Shown piece after piece: positions 34,881 to 48,558 of a stretch of 64,000 nucleotides of DNA (positions within the stretch are counted from its first letter, which is position 1; each line of letters starts with the position of its first letter). The DNA is from Bagarius yarrelli. Taxonomy: Eukaryota > Chordata > Actinopteri > Siluriformes > Sisoridae. Position numbers and translations under genes: made by a program. The stretch spans positions 2,340,668 through 2,404,667 of the forward strand of contig VCAZ01000015.1 of assembly GCA_005784505.1 (NCBI GenBank). The letters are read 5' to 3'. Below the pieces are notes generated by a model. That model made no database searches. It was not told the DNA's origin and was given only the letters and a program-made list of their open reading frames with translations.

Positions 34881-37800
34881 GTTGGTAAAGTCTGACAAGC
34901 AACAATCACAAAACAGTGTAAAATAGTTTGAAAGCGAACTAACAGGTGTGTTAATAAGGTGTAACATTCAAATGCTAAGTCTACGTAGTGAGTGCACTTC
35001 CGTTCCATTTTATCCACTGATTTTATCAGTAATAAATAGCAGGTGGTCCATCTTGCCGCAATCTTTAAGAGTCTTCTAGCAGCTCGGACTGTTCCAGTCT
35101 TTCACTAGACATCTTTTCCAATTCAAAACAGCAGCTTTGACAAACTTGTGAGAAAGGAGCCTTTGTGCTCACATGCCATTCAACAAGAGTGCCATTGTCT
35201 TAAGGCCTGGTAGCGAGAGATGCATTGCTGAGCCTTTATTGCAAGAAACTTTGATTGTATTAGATCTTGCTGAGGACTTCATTTAAATAGTTTCTCATGT
35301 GATGTGTCTTAGAACAAGAGAGTTTGTAAGAATGATCCTCATTTTTTTCTCTTTTTGTTTTTGACCAGGTTTCTCTGGCTGTGCTATCTGTTCATAAATT
35401 GTCACGTTTTCATCATCATCTGTTGTAGTGTACTGACAATCTCTCGCTACAACTTAGACTAGCAGAGGAAAATGGCCCTCTCCATGGGTTGTTCGGATGG
35501 ATTGATCTGTAACACGCACATCACCACCTCTTCCCTGTAATATCAATGCTTTCTGTCACATCTGTAATATCTCTGTAATATTTCTGTAATATCTGAACCG
35601 TAATTAGTTTTACACAGCAGCAAAGGGAAATGTGTTAATTTTAATACAATGTGTATATACACATTAATTCCGGACTCAGCAGTTGATATCCTGAAAGGCA
35701 TTTCCTGTCTGGGTACTATTGTGTGACAGAGTCATTTTGGACGGGAGTATAAAAGAGAGCACAGACATGAAGCGGGACAGCTGTGGCTGTCTGCTGGGGA
35801 AAGTTGCTACAGATGGTGAAAGAAGTGAAAAATAAACTACCGTATGCTGGGTGAAAGATTACAATACTTGGGTTTGGTGTAGAACAGAAACTAAGAAAAA
35901 AGCTTCTGTATCTGCGTCTCTGTGTATGTCTCCATGTAATCGGGCCAATCATAAGGAATATCTTACCTTATTTGCTTCTTTATCCTCATAGCCTTTATTT
36001 CCATCTGCTCATCCATTCTCAGCAGATGTATTTCTCTCTGCTGTTACTGACATGTGCTTGGTTTTTTTTTCAAATTCCTTTCAACCTAATTACATTTCGT
36101 GACCTTTAATATTTGCATTAGCGATGCTGACTTCTTTATGTAATACATAAAAATATCTCACATGTAGGATCATTATGTCGATATAAGCAGTTTATGCTAG
36201 TATTTGTTAATAAACAACATTCTGTACCACACCAGTCCCTCTTCCTTTACTCAGCAGCTTAGCTGGTTTAAATGGGGGTCACTCCACCCGCAGCTTTTCA
36301 GTGCTCGCTTCCTGGTTACTCCGGTAACCTTTTCTGTGACTGAGCAATGAAGAGCTGACCAGTTCCTCTTTGTGATGTCTGGGGGGTATATTCGCATCTC
36401 AGCAAGTAAACTCCTTAGATCCCTTTGTCCGACACATAAAGCTGTCGAACATATCAGTCTTGTTTGTCCGCTGCAGTTACACAGCAAGCAAAGTAAAAAG
36501 CGTTTCTGGATTTAATTAAACCAGAGCAAATTTCGGCACGTCGGCGTTAGCGAACAAGTTGAAATTGGAGCAACGCTCTGCATACGTTATGAAACCCACC
36601 AACCTTTCTGGGCTCTCTCCAGATGGTGGCCACTACAAAGCATCCATTTGCTAACAAAATGTTTGCTCTTTAAGCAAGGTTACTTGTCATCTTTGTTTGT
36701 TTCTTTTGTTTTGTTAGTGTTTACTTTTTTTTTTTTTTTGTCAGATGTTGTTTTTAATAATTAAAATGGGTGAGGGTGGTAATGGGGTTGCAGGCTAAGT
36801 GTGGAACTGACTTTAAATTATTGAACTATTTATCCCCAGAAATGCCCTTAGCCTCTCCATCTGTTTGAGTTGGGAAAATATAAATAAGTTATTAAATGTG
36901 AATATTCGAGTTATGTTTTTAGTCTAAGTCTTTAGTCTAAGGTACTGATTTTTAGTACACTGCTAATCACAGCTCTGTTTTAAAGACAGCACTGATGTAC
37001 ACGCCACTGTATTTAATGTGTTGTTTACATAACCAACACCGAAACGTTTTATATCATCATTTTTTTATTTTCTGTAAAAACTGTACGCGAGTGAGGACAT
37101 TAGAGGCAGCAGCAGCAATAGTGTTGTACCTAATGTTAGGAACAAAACTGTTTATAGACTGACTTTACCTGCTGGCATATGGGCTTCTTGCTTAGACAAC
37201 ATTAGGTAATAAAAAAAGGTTTAATTTATCCTTTTTTGACAGGGTAGTATAACCTAAGACAATATTTCTAATAGAAAATACAACAGTGAGCCACATTAAT
37301 GCCTTTTCATGCAACACCTGCTACAGCAGAGAAGTGTAAAAAAACGGCTCAGAATTGAACAAGCTGGTAAAACGTAGCCTGTGTAATTATGGTTTGTTAA
37401 GATTAACGACGAGACAAAACCTATGTAGGATAGTACAATTTCCTTATCAACTTCACTACTAATTAAACCTTTTAAATTCATTACAATGATTTAATAAGCT
37501 TAAGTAACAAGATGTTAAAAGCTGTTCTTATAATAATTAACCATTATTGTAAAAACCTTGTATGATAATCAAATTTACATGAATAATTAATCATCAAAAA
37601 TGTTTTAATCTTGATATCTGAAACTATATAAATGAGCTGTTAATGTAAGCGCTTGCTAATTGTAAAACCGTTTTTTGAAACCATGGGCATTTTCACTGCC
37701 GCCTCTGAAGGTCCATGCTGGCTCATTCTTTCCAACCCTTCAATATTATTGAGGCATCAGTCATAAACAGAACAGAAGTTGTTCAGATGCTGGTAGGAGG

Positions 37801-38756
37801 CGTCACTACACCAGCTGGGAAGTCATCCGAATTCCATTTAAATAGCAGCTTTTTTGTAATCAATACACTTCCTCCAATATGGTGCCCCATGAATCCTGAA
37901 GAAGCACTCCTTTTTTTCCCGCTTTTGTGCAAAAGCACCTTCTTCGCCATTGGCCGTCCCGGGTCTCGCGTATCCCTTGCACTCCAACAATAAAACTGTT
38001 TTCACAGACAAAACAAAAGCGACACTTGATTAGCAGTGAACCATCTGGGAACGTGGAGCTGTGTGACGAAACTAATTGGTTAAATCCGTACAAAAATGGG
38101 TGGGAAGCCTCTCTCGCATGGGTGTTTTGAATGAGTGGACTCCTCAGTGAGAACTCTAATCATACTTTGTGCCCCCTATTGTCTTTTTGACGTGGGCTAT
38201 GTGATAAGCCCAAGTCTGTTTGCTAGGGAGAAAAAAGAGCCCCTGTATGTTTGGGATATGTTACCTACAGTCAGCCTTTGGCATTGGACGGACTTGTTAC
38301 TATGTAGTTAAATATACAATAATGTATTAAAATGATTGTGTAGTAGGGACTTGTGGAAGACTTGAGCATGTACGGACGTAATATTGTGTTATATCTATAT
38401 ATGGATAAAAGGTTAGTACTTCCTGAGATCTTGCAGGCAGAAGACATTTCCTAGAAAGCTGCAGCTGCTGTGGAGAAGGTCTTACATTGCCCTTCCACCC
38501 ATGACCACAAATAACACGTGGCAGGAAGGTCTGCTTTGCTTCACCGCTCGAGAGGGGAGTGAAGCCATGGCTAAAAGTAAGATGTACACAGATATGGCAA
38601 CAATCATTTATAGGACCACAGTACTGTGCGACTAGTTCAGCTGCTCTCTCTGTGACCTTGCAGGCAAAAATGAGCGACTTCTCACTTTGTCTCAATTTTG
38701 TTCTTGTATTTTTAAAAATCCAAATTCTGAAAATAGACCTGGTTAGTTTTTTAAAT

Positions 38757-38832
38757 ATATTTTTTGGCATTTTTTGCCTTTATTGATAGGACAGAAGGAT
38801 GTGGGACCGGAAAGGACCCAAGCCTGAATCGA
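38757..38832 (-). mobile_element. SINE-like remnant
   Basis: TTTTTTGGCATTTTTTGCCTTTATTGATAGGACAG, here given by its parts TTGCCTTTATTGATAGGACAG-like core and a GAATCGACC B-box-like end, has the order of a known teleost SINE in minus orientation. It is short and degraded. Confidence 0.4.
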
Positions 38833-39366
38833 CCTGGCAATTACGGTATTGGCAACATGTTTGTTAAGACGGTTTACTAGCATTTAAATTCTTGCATAGA
38901 CTTAACAGCATCAAATTTACAAACTAGACAACATTTACGTTTGAAAGCACACCAAAAGTTTGGTACAAACACAAGTTTTAGGATTTCGCCCAAAAGTTGG
39001 ACCAGTTTCTGTCGCTTACCCTGAGAATAAAGTGCAAAATATCACATCTAATTCAAGAGAAACTAAATTCGGAATTGCTTATCTCTGCGGTTCACCTGAT
39101 CTAATTCACATGGCCAGAGTAAGAAAAACTGCGTCACTGTTCAATTACTTAGGAAATGCACTGCTACAAAAAGGCCATTCAGCTCCATTAACCTTCCCCC
39201 TATGTCCTCGGAATAGATTAATGCTTATTACTTCGTATATATGCACAAGTTCCTTTATATAATCTCATGGATGTTCAGTTGTTGTATCTTCAGTGCTGTT
39301 ATGAATACCAGGAAGATACAAGCAAGCAAGGGTCAATCCCTTCAATGAATCCAGTCTACATTCGAG

Positions 39367-39393
39367 TACACACACACACACACACACACACAC
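39367..39393. repeat. (AC)n microsatellite
   Basis: About 27 bases of AC. Confidence 0.95.
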
Positions 39394-40689
39394 GTAGCTG
39401 CGTCGCACCTCATGTCCCGGGTAATCTTCAGGCCCCCACTCTGCGGCTTCTTGCTAATTAAATTCCAGCGCTGTCCATTAGACGGATAGAGTGAGCACAC
39501 TGCTGACTCAACACAGGTAGGGCAGCCTGCTGTAATGGCGAGAGGAGCTCAAGTGGCCAAGCAATTCATTTGTCCCCCATTTTACACATTCCTGGGTCAT
39601 CACAAGCTTTCAAGGGTGAAAAGAGCAAGGAGATGCGAGGAGGATGGATGTGAAGGGATGACAGTAATATCTGTAATATTTCCCAATGCGTTTGTTCTGA
39701 CACACCACACGACTGTGTCCTCTAAAGGGTTCTGGTTAAGTCAGGTACTGTAGATGTGCCACTTCTGAAGGATTGCACTTGTCAGGGCATAACTGATATA
39801 AAAGTTGACAGTTAATATGATTATTCCTAATACTAAATAAAACATAGCCCAAATATAGCCAAGACTGCAGATAGAAAACGTCTCTTGGACTCTCTTGCAG
39901 ATGCAGTGGTAATGTGGAAGCCCAACCCAGTGTGTATTATGGTTGGTCAACCGTTGGACGCAATCCCAGTCTGACTTGGTGAATGTTAGATGGTGTATTG
40001 CCAACTTTTAGCCCTTATTTTCAGAGTTGAGCATTCCTAATGTTATTGTGTTCCTGGCAAACGTTTTTAGGTCATTTAGATTGTAAGTGTGTTTTCGGTT
40101 TCTCCATGACTAAATAATGCTCCTCTGTCCATGGTAGCTTCCTCTATTTCCCGCAATAAACACATATCACTTTTTAAAACGTTCTCTTTTCTTTATATTT
40201 AGAGAAATATTTATCGAGTAAAAAAAGTGACTGAACTTTGACCACACAGTCGAAAAACAATCGAAAAATTAGACAGGAAAAATAAATCCACCACCAACCA
40301 AACTTCCCCTTGCCTCCTCTTCTCTCATTACCATGTGAATCGCCATTCATTCATTCAATCATTTATGTTCCATTATATCCTCATGAGTGGCTGTTACTAT
40401 GGGTCCTGCTCAGCAAGAGCGGCATAGCGAAACTTCCGCGAAGATTTAACGTCCGGCAGAGAGAGAACTAGTGAAAGAGAGAAAGAGAAAGGGCGAAAGA
40501 GAGGGGGTTCTTTCACATGTACACTTATTTCCGCTTAAACGATGTCTGTTGGACCCAAGTGAAGTAGGGGTAGGTGTGTTAGTGGCCTGCAGGGCACAAG
40601 TGAGCTCGGGGAGACAGGAAGAGTGGGGGGGGGGTGATTAAAGAGAGAGGTACAGCTGGCTCCCCCAGCCTCCCATTCCCACACTCTAA

Positions 40690-40870
40690 TTCCAATAGGC
40701 TGGTCTGTACTGCTAGATACTAATTCACTATTTGCCTAATTAACATCTCATCTGCATAACTTGTTGCACTTCCTTTCCTCCTCTTCTCTTCCTAAAACAA
40801 TGCCGTCCCAATGAAGAGGCTTAATACTAAGCGTCTCTGTTGTCAAGATAAAAAGCAGTCTGCACTTTTC
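40690..40870. other. candidate conserved non-coding element
   Basis: Has clustered homeodomain cores (CTAATTCACT, CCTAATTAACAT, GCTTAATAC) and TCTGCATAAC, an octamer-like motif, within 180 bases. No repeat and no credible ORF. Confidence 0.3.
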
Positions 40871-41457
40871 ACGACTTCTTTCTTCTTTCGGTAGCAAATT
40901 AAAGCAGCTCGTCAGGAACAGGCTTGTAGCGCAACAGTTTAGATGCGCAATATTCTAAGATAGAAATAGTTAGTGATTTTATTTAGACTAAACAAACTAT
41001 TAAACGTTAACCTCGATTCTAAAGAAAGTTTGCAAGCATACACACATACGAAACAAGGCAGTTATAACATGCCAAAATCAGTAAAATCTTCTGCTAACAT
41101 GATTTTTTCTTAGCTTAGCAGCAACTTTATATCTCAGCTAATTCTATTTGCTCATACCACAATAAAAAATTTAATCTTTTCGAAATTCTAATATTTTTAC
41201 ACCATTGTGATTTATTATTTAAATTATAAATCCTAAATAAAATCTATAATTAAATTATTATAAATATGTTATTATAATTATATTTAAAATTAATTTTTTT
41301 TTAACTTCTCACAACTTATTTTAGTTTCTGTGAATTCCTTCTATTTCGATTTTTTGTTTAGTTGTTACAACCCAGCTCATTTTTTCAATACAAAACTAAT
41401 CATGTTTTTATTTGTTATGGCGCCCCCAACAAGTGTTTCCTGCGGTCCCAAACTGTA

Positions 41458-41461
<4 letters not shown>

Positions 41462-41547
<86 letters not shown>
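41462..41547. repeat. compound (TA)n-(AG)n microsatellite
   Basis: About 55 bases of TA are followed after a single C by about 29 bases of AG. Confidence 0.95.
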
Positions 41548-41549
<2 letters not shown>

Positions 41550-41785
41550 AGATACCAGAGGCAACTTTAACTGACATTAACTGAGAGGAAAAATGCAGGA
41601 AAATGTGTGTAGTGTGTGTGCTTTTCTGAGGATGTAAACCAGATGTTGACTCCTCTATCGCTAATGTGATGTCATTTCCTGCCTTGAATTGACAAGTCCA
41701 TAGTGCTTTCACTTGCATTCATCTGCCAATCTCAAACTTGCTCCTTTTTCACAAAGCAGGAAAAAACACAACCACACAAGTCTTT

Positions 41786-42080
41786 AACTTAAAGGCAGGG
41801 TAGGGGATTTGGTTCAAAAACATTTTTTGTTCTGCTAGTTAAAAGTCTCTATATCACTCATTAAGTTAAGTGGTCAACATGTATTTATAGATTTTTATTT
41901 TTATTTTTTGGAAGGTGTAGGACTAGAAAACCTTCGTCCAATCAAAATGTTCGGTCCGAATATTATACTAGGCTTTCCTACATGCCTGTCAACGAATTTA
42001 TTTTTATAACTCTGTGCACCTTGTTTACGCAGACAGGATACGTGATCAACAAGCGTTGCCAGATGGATATGGATGGGAAT
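41786..42080. repeat. probable dispersed repeat
   Basis: Starts AAAGGCAGGGTAGGGGATTT and includes CCAATCAAAATGTTCGGTCC, TACATGCCTGTCAACGAA and GACAGGATACGTGATCAAC. These phrases resemble a repeat I associate with fish genomes, but there is only one copy in the window. Confidence 0.35.
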
Positions 42081-43562
42081 ATCCCATCCATTTGGGCGTT
42101 TTAGAATTTTAGAATAGGTACAAAATCAGTTTGGTGGTTTTTAAACACATACATTTTATAGGTTAAAATGTAACAGAACTGTAATAGAAAATAGAACAGA
42201 ATTGTGTTTTTTTGTAGTGTGTTATAATAGTATAGCTTATGTGGTTTGTGTACCTTTACGAATATGTTTGGTGATTTAGCACTGTTACTAACTGTACTAT
42301 TAAATTTCTGATGTGTTGTAGTAATGTTGTTTCTGGTCATCTGTGCGTATGTAGCTTCGACTGTGAGGGTAAAACAAAAACTTTCAGTACTATTAGGCTA
42401 CAGTTAACATTTTACAAAATGTCCCACTAAAACATTGTATGAACATGCAACTCATAAAAGAAAACCCACATAATCTTCGATTAAAGTAACTGGAAGAGGC
42501 ATGTTTGCTTGAGGTTTATTTGTGTGTGTTGATTGATAGAATGTTGGACATGCATCAAGTTCACGAGACAAATTAACTGGCTTTGATTGAGTTATTGATA
42601 TTACAATGTAAGGTGTCCACATCCCTCTACTGTGATTATATGGTATAAATGCTACAGGAATCAGAGAATCAATACCTTAAATTAATTTCTTTATGGGAGC
42701 TACGCAAAGACGGCCTGAGACTTTGTAAAAAAAAAAAAAAAAAAAGGAAAGAAAAGAAAAGAAAAGTTTGTGGCCTTTTGGCTACACTTATATTTTGTGT
42801 TGCCTGAATGAACAAGGTCTCCGCCACAAAACACATGGAGACAAGTGCTTGCACTTTAACCTCACGTCCAACTCTCTCTGTTTTATGCTTTCTGTTTTTC
42901 TTTGTCCATGTCATTCAGAACAGGGCAGTTAGCCAGAGGGAGGACAGCAAAAAAAAAAAAAAACCCGACATTTCTATTTTTTGAGCAGACGTGAAATAAC
43001 AGGCTGCAGACTTTGTGATTACTGTTGCTTGTTCTGACCGTAGCAGTTCACGAGTGGGGAAAAAGTTAAAAGGGGAGAATGGAGGAGGAGAAAAAAGGAC
43101 AAGGTCCATGCATAGCACCGCTAGTACTTTTTGCGCGTCTCTCTGCTCCCCTAACAGCTATAACTCAGGCGCCTTTTTGTTTGCTTTTCTCCACGGAGAG
43201 ATAGCTTTAATTTCTGTAACATACCTTAGTGGCAGTTGTAAGTTATTACCTTGTCTGCTAGAAACAGTGCCACGGCATGATCTTCCAGGCTCAGCTAGCC
43301 GTTCTCTTGTTTTGTTGTACCTGTAAAAATGTTCTTTACTATTTTCAGCATTACAACAATAAGAAATTTAGAATTCAGAAGCCTATTAACTTGGTTGTCA
43401 TTGTTTACACTACAGGAGGAGACTCGAGGACACTATAAAAAGGGGGACGGACAACTAGCGGAAATACTGCATAGTCGTTGGTGAATGATTGAAAAGCAAC
43501 TCTAGTAGTCTTCTAATTAGTAAAGTAACAACATGGCTTTGGCCAAAGGACAAAATAGAAGT

Positions 43563-43745
43563 TGGATATAATGCCAAGTTCACACAGCATGACTTTTTCA
43601 AAGTCGTTGGATCATTGTTGTTTTCACACTGCTTGATTTTCTGGGGTAACTTTCAGTTGCTGCTGTGTTCCATGCACAATAGATTGGCGACAAGAGGTTA
43701 CACGCCGCAAGACTTTACCTTAGGAAGAATCACAACCTACGTGAG
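43563..43745. repeat. probable DNA-transposon remnant next to a SINE
   Basis: GTTCACACAGCATGACTTTT and TTTCACACTGCTTGATTTTC repeat an internal motif about 50 bases apart, in the style of fish elements that start with a CACACTGC-type end. A SINE copy begins 25 bases downstream. The family is not named. Confidence 0.35.
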
Positions 43746-43769
43746 AAGCGATAAGGAAATATCACAACA

Positions 43770-43953
43770 TTACATTTACATTTTACGGCATTTGGCAGAT
43801 GCTCTTATCCAGAGCAACTTACATTTATTCATTTGAGCAATTGGAGGTTAAGGGCCTCGCTTAGGGGCCCAGAAGTGGCATATTGGTGGTGCTAGAAAAC
43901 GAACCCCGATCTTCCAATTAGTAGTCCAATACCTTAACCAATGCACTACCACT
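43770..43953 (-). mobile_element. tRNA-derived SINE copy, nearly full length
   Basis: This is the most complete copy. On the minus strand it has an A-box-like start, a B-box-like GGTTCG motif (seen as CGAACCCC on the plus strand), the shared body, and the GCTCTGGATAAGAGCATCTG tail followed by TAAATGTAA. It directly abuts an older DNA-transposon-like sequence at 43563-43745, suggesting insertion into it. Confidence 0.8.
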
Positions 43954-43977
43954 TTCCTAAATACAAACGATTATACT

Positions 43978-44040
43978 TACATTTACAGCATTTGGCAGAT
44001 GCCCTATGTATCTGTTATTTTATACATCTGAGCGTAAGTT
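43978..44040 (-). mobile_element. truncated SINE copy
   Basis: A 3'-end fragment of the same SINE (TTTACAGCATTTGGCAGATG and a TATACATCTGAGC remnant) just 25 bases beyond the nearly full copy, in the same orientation. Confidence 0.6.
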
Positions 44041-46322
44041 TATAACTGGAAAAGAACTTTGCAGTACAAATGATCTGCACACTGATTTGCAGTGAAATAG
44101 TGATAAAGAAAAAAAGAATTAAAAATAGATGAGAACCAAAGGTAAAAACTCTCCTGGTTTAGTTTTGCTGCTTACCCAGAACATTGTACATAAGAAGAAG
44201 CTGCACCGTTACACGTTAGATAAATTTCCCAGACGTGATGTTTTTTTAAGTTGTTACTGTTAAGTCAACTTGTGTCTTTATGACAGATACTCGAAAGCGT
44301 ATCTGTACGATGTGTCGCTGCATCCAGAGCAATCAATGGGATGTCTGAGCCGATGTGTAATGTGGATGCATGTATTCAGTTATCAGAACAGCATGAGGCA
44401 TTGATCTGTTTATGGCTATTTTATTCTGGGTGGTAGTCTCTGTGGGGGAGGATTGTACAGTAAATACTGTTTGACTCTCTGGGGAATCGCACACGCAAGT
44501 GCTTTTCGCCCTCAGGGAACCAGATCAGCTTGTCTGGCTGCTCGTACTGCTGGTGAGAAAACAGAACAGCAATTTTCTCTAAAGGGGTCACAGATGGTAT
44601 AAAAAGGGCCTCATTGTGGTACCACACATTGTTTCACTGTCACATTGATCTATATGTATATTTTAGTATTTAAGGAATTAATGTATAATTAATTATTCCA
44701 GATGTCCTTGCCGCTTGAAAGAACTTTCTTTAGAAATCAAATGTAGCTGTAAATCTTCGGAAAAGGTTTCTCCGTGGGGTGTTTTGTCTATTTATTCAAG
44801 TGCACTCCATCTCAACAGTAAGGTAATTTATAGACAGACTGGGTTGAACCATTCCAAGTTATGTGCCTTGTCATCAGATTCTCTCAGTTGTTTAATGCTT
44901 TAAACAAAACTTTTAGACGTTCCATTTGAGGGCCACATTCAGGGTTCTACTAAAAAGTTCTTATTGTAGCAAAATACACAATAGTTGAGCGAAAAGTATA
45001 GCGAAAGCCTGGATTCAATTGGTTCGATTTCTACACATTTCGAGCCTAACGATTTTGTATAATGATGCTGTGTGATGATCGTCTGCCCCTGATTGATGGT
45101 CACATTCAAGCGTTCGTGTCTTATTAGCTTGATTGCTGGAATCGTTGATCGCTGGAATTTATCTTACTCCAAATCGTTCCTTTAACTGTCTCCGTTTGCA
45201 GTTCTTATCATGACTAATGTTGTTTGAATTATTAGTGGCATAAAAAATAAAAGCGTTTGTATAGAGAAACCCATGAATGGAGTCATCGAGGCATAATTTG
45301 GGTTAGTCATTAGATGACGCTCTGTAATTAAGAGTGGAATGGTAGGGTGGCACGGTGGATCTCACTATGGGATGGTGGCAGTGTGTTTGTGTGAGCGTGT
45401 AAGGGACAAAAAACACAAGCTGACCTCTTCATATCAGGTAAGAACCGAAATATGGAGAACACTATTCTCTGGTCCACGGTTTGTACTGTGAGGAACGTGG
45501 AATTATCGCATTCAGTCCATCGTCCCCTCTGTGCTACACATGATATTTAATCCGTCATCTTTGTTTTCAACAAACACAGCTCAAGCTGTTGCTGGCAGGC
45601 CATGAGGCTCAGGGCCCATCTGGAAAGCGTGCTCTGTGCTGGGGAAATAAAGGGGAATAGAAGAAGAGGTTTGCTTGGGAAAGCCTGATAACAGCCCAGT
45701 GTCTTGTCCTGTTCGCACCATTACGGCTGCTCTCCTAATCTACGATGTATTATTGATGTTCTGAGCCACACGAATAGGAGGTGGGGTGCATGCATGGCCT
45801 TATGTTTTTGTTTATTGTTAACATTGTGGCAGGTTATCATCCTGTAAATAAGGGCAGAGGGTTTGTGTGAGCGCCATACGGTATACATACAGTATCTGCC
45901 CAGTTATTTCCTGGACTATATTTGAACTAGCGGATTTTTTATTTTAGGAAACTGGACATACCCTTTTTCTCTTGAATTCCTTTATCTATTGAATAGGATT
46001 TTTTTTTAAATATTACATTACATATGCAAAGTCGTAGTAGTTGTAGTTGTTAGTAAAGTCACATTTTGCGTGTATCAATCAAAGTGTTTTGTTTTAGTCA
46101 TGCGTGTGTGGGTGTTTGTGTGTGTGTCTGCATTCCATCTCCATAATCTTGATTTTGGCTCAGACATGTACAACCCCACTCCAGATTTACTGACTATGAT
46201 GTCATACACAGCACAAGCACAGTGAGCTAACATACAACTAATGTGTGTGCATAACACGCGTGTAAGTTGCCTATATTTGTCAGTTTAGCTGCATAGCTTC
46301 TTGTGCTGATAATATACAAACT

Positions 46323-46648
46323 AGGGGTGCACAATATTGGAGAAAAACTGAAGTTGCAGTATTTTGTATTTTCTGTGATATATATTGCAATATGGAAACA
46401 TTTTACCGGATGACTTGATTAGCTCTATTTAAAAAGAATTTATTATTTTAGAATAATTGGAGTAATTCTGTAGGGGAGTTTATATGAGTAAAATATAATA
46501 CACAACTTATAAGCATAAATAAAATCTTGCGATTAATCCACATTAATCACATGTTCTGACTTTAATCCCCACTTAACACTGCACATCCTCCAATGTAACT
46601 ATTGCAGATGTTGTGATGTTGCTGAAATTATATATTGGGCAGCTTTAA
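46323..46648. mobile_element. non-autonomous hAT-like element with 8-bp target-site duplication
   Basis: The 326-base element is flanked on both sides by the exact 8-mer TACAAACT (46315-46322 and 46649-46656). The left end AGGGGTGCACAATAT and the reverse complement of the right end AAAGCTGCCCAATAT match at 11 of 15 positions. An 8-bp duplication is the hallmark of hAT transposons. The interior is AT-rich without an ORF, so it needed a transposase from elsewhere. Confidence 0.85.
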
Positions 46649-47531
46649 TACAAACTGTGTGTACAACAGCGTGTACAGCAATGTATACTGTTACCAGCCT
46701 AATCTCTTGAAGATATGAAAACATTTACTGCTGGCAAGAGCTTAGTCAGTTAACAGGGAGGCCATGGAGATTTTAAGCTCAGTTGTTTCTATGTGTCTTT
46801 TCTTTACTTTCAGTCCAGCAATTTGTTTTAAAGGCTGATACGATGCTGATGATGCTGATCACACTCATACGATGCCGACACTTGGGTCACTACAGTGGAA
46901 TAGAAAGGTCTTGAGCAACTATGACACAGCAAGCTGACGATACAGGAAGCAAATGAAAAATGACTGTGCAAACAAATCTTATTCTACTGATATCATTTTG
47001 TTTAAGGCCAGGTTTAAGTCTGTTTAGGAGGATCAGCATGTGGGGCTGATTTTAAAAAAGGTAAAAGAGAGACAGCATTACAATTCTGGTTAATTTAAAC
47101 ATCTGTTCGTAATAGAGGTTTGATTGCAGCCGGATTCAGTTTGTATTATTATAATAAATCATTAGAATATTTGCATGACTTTTGTTTGATTAAGGAACAA
47201 AACACTCGAGTGCAATACTGACGTAAAAAAACAATTAACAACAGGGTGGTGTGGCGCAACCTACCAGGAAGTAGAGTTAAGTGTTACCACTCCAGAGTTA
47301 TATTTGTGATATTTGTAATTACCGTATAGTTACATTTAATGCTGTGTTAACTGTAATGTAATGTAATGTTATGTTAATTCCCCCAAAAAGTCTTTTTTTA
47401 TCCTTTATTGTATATTATAAGTATTTTATAATTTTATCACTATTAGCTAATAAAAACCTCAGCTTCTCTGCTGTTATCAAGAAAAAATATCCAGTCACAA
47501 AGCATATCTTTTCTTAAATAGTTTACCATGT

Positions 47532-47608
47532 TTTACATTTACATTACAATATCACGTTTTATACAACTGAGCAATTGGGGGTCGAGGGCCTTACTCAAGG
47601 GGCCCGTC
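47532..47608 (-). mobile_element. truncated SINE copy
   Basis: Retains TTTACATTTACAT, ATACAACTGAGCAATTGGGG and the GAGGGCCTTACTCAAGGGGCC body, but lacks the tRNA-like head and part of the tail. Confidence 0.65.
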
Positions 47609-48558
47609 TCTTTATGCAAAGCATTACTATATAAACACAGAAATACACCGAAATAACAGAAATATTTTTTTATTCAAATAATAATAAAAAAAAAAGATGT
47701 TTAAGTTGTATTTAATTGAGAGAATTAAAAAATTAACGCATAATTTTAATTACAGCTGCTACTATGGGGCTTTTTCATTATAGAAAATAAAGCATCGGTT
47801 TCTGACCAATCAGATCAATGCAAAATCATTATTACATTATTATTATTAGCTTTAACATTTCAAGTAACATAACAAGTCATACGACACAACAAGTAACCCA
47901 ACAAGTCATATAAGTAACATAACATAACATACGAAATTATAGTTCTAATCTGATGTTAGTGACCAAACCCCAGGTCACAACAGTATTCTGTCTATACAGA
48001 GCCTATTTAAAAAAAGGCAATATGCATAGCTTTAATTACAGAACATTGCTGTTTTATTTATAACCTTTTTATGGCTCAGTAATGATTGTATTGCCTTGCG
48101 GTCACATAAGTGCAGTCCCTGTACAGTTTTCTTTTGCTAATGGTTACGGCACTGATGAATCCCCAGTGGAGAGAGTTTGTGTATAAGTGGATGTGTGAAA
48201 AACGCATAGACACACTGAAAAGTCAGGCCTAGATGCGAGGATTCACCAATCCCGTCTCGGTGTCTCTGCATATGCAGTCGTCAGACCTGTGAAAGTTTCC
48301 TGAGTAAACATTGCCGGAGAGAGTGAGAGATATAGAAAGGCAAAGAGAAAGTGCCGGTCTTTGCTATTCTGAAGACTCTGGTTAAGCTGTGAAATTTTAG
48401 ATGCATAGACAGAGACACACAAGGTACACAATCTCCATTTTCTGCTTAGCACTCTTTTGTCTCCCCTATCCATATCTATCTGCTTAACCCATAGCACAGG
48501 ACAGGCAGTAAGGATAATAGCTGCTATCGAAATATTGAATTAAATGCTTGCTTACTCA

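Larger units (their letters stand above)
34881..43562 (+). other. nfia: nfia intron 2, middle part
   Basis: Non-coding sequence. Named contents are a short tandem of CTGTAATAT units near 35559-35597, a SINE remnant at 38757-38832, (AC)n at 39367-39393, a purine-rich run at 40454-40510, a possible conserved block at 40690-40870, adjacent (TA)n and (AG)n at 41462-41547, a probable dispersed repeat at 41786-42080, and A tracts at 42727-42745 and 42949-42963. TATA-like motifs at 35748 and 43434 have no supporting exon. I see no exon. Confidence 0.65.

Noticed and set aside
43434..43443. TATAAAAAGG considered as a core promoter; similar motifs at 35748 and 44597
   Set aside because: No adjacent GC-rich or exon-like sequence, and TATA-like strings are common in AT-rich DNA.
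45346..45360. GGGTGGCACGGTGG, resembling the head of a tRNA-derived SINE
   Set aside because: Only about 14 bases match and no body or tail follows.
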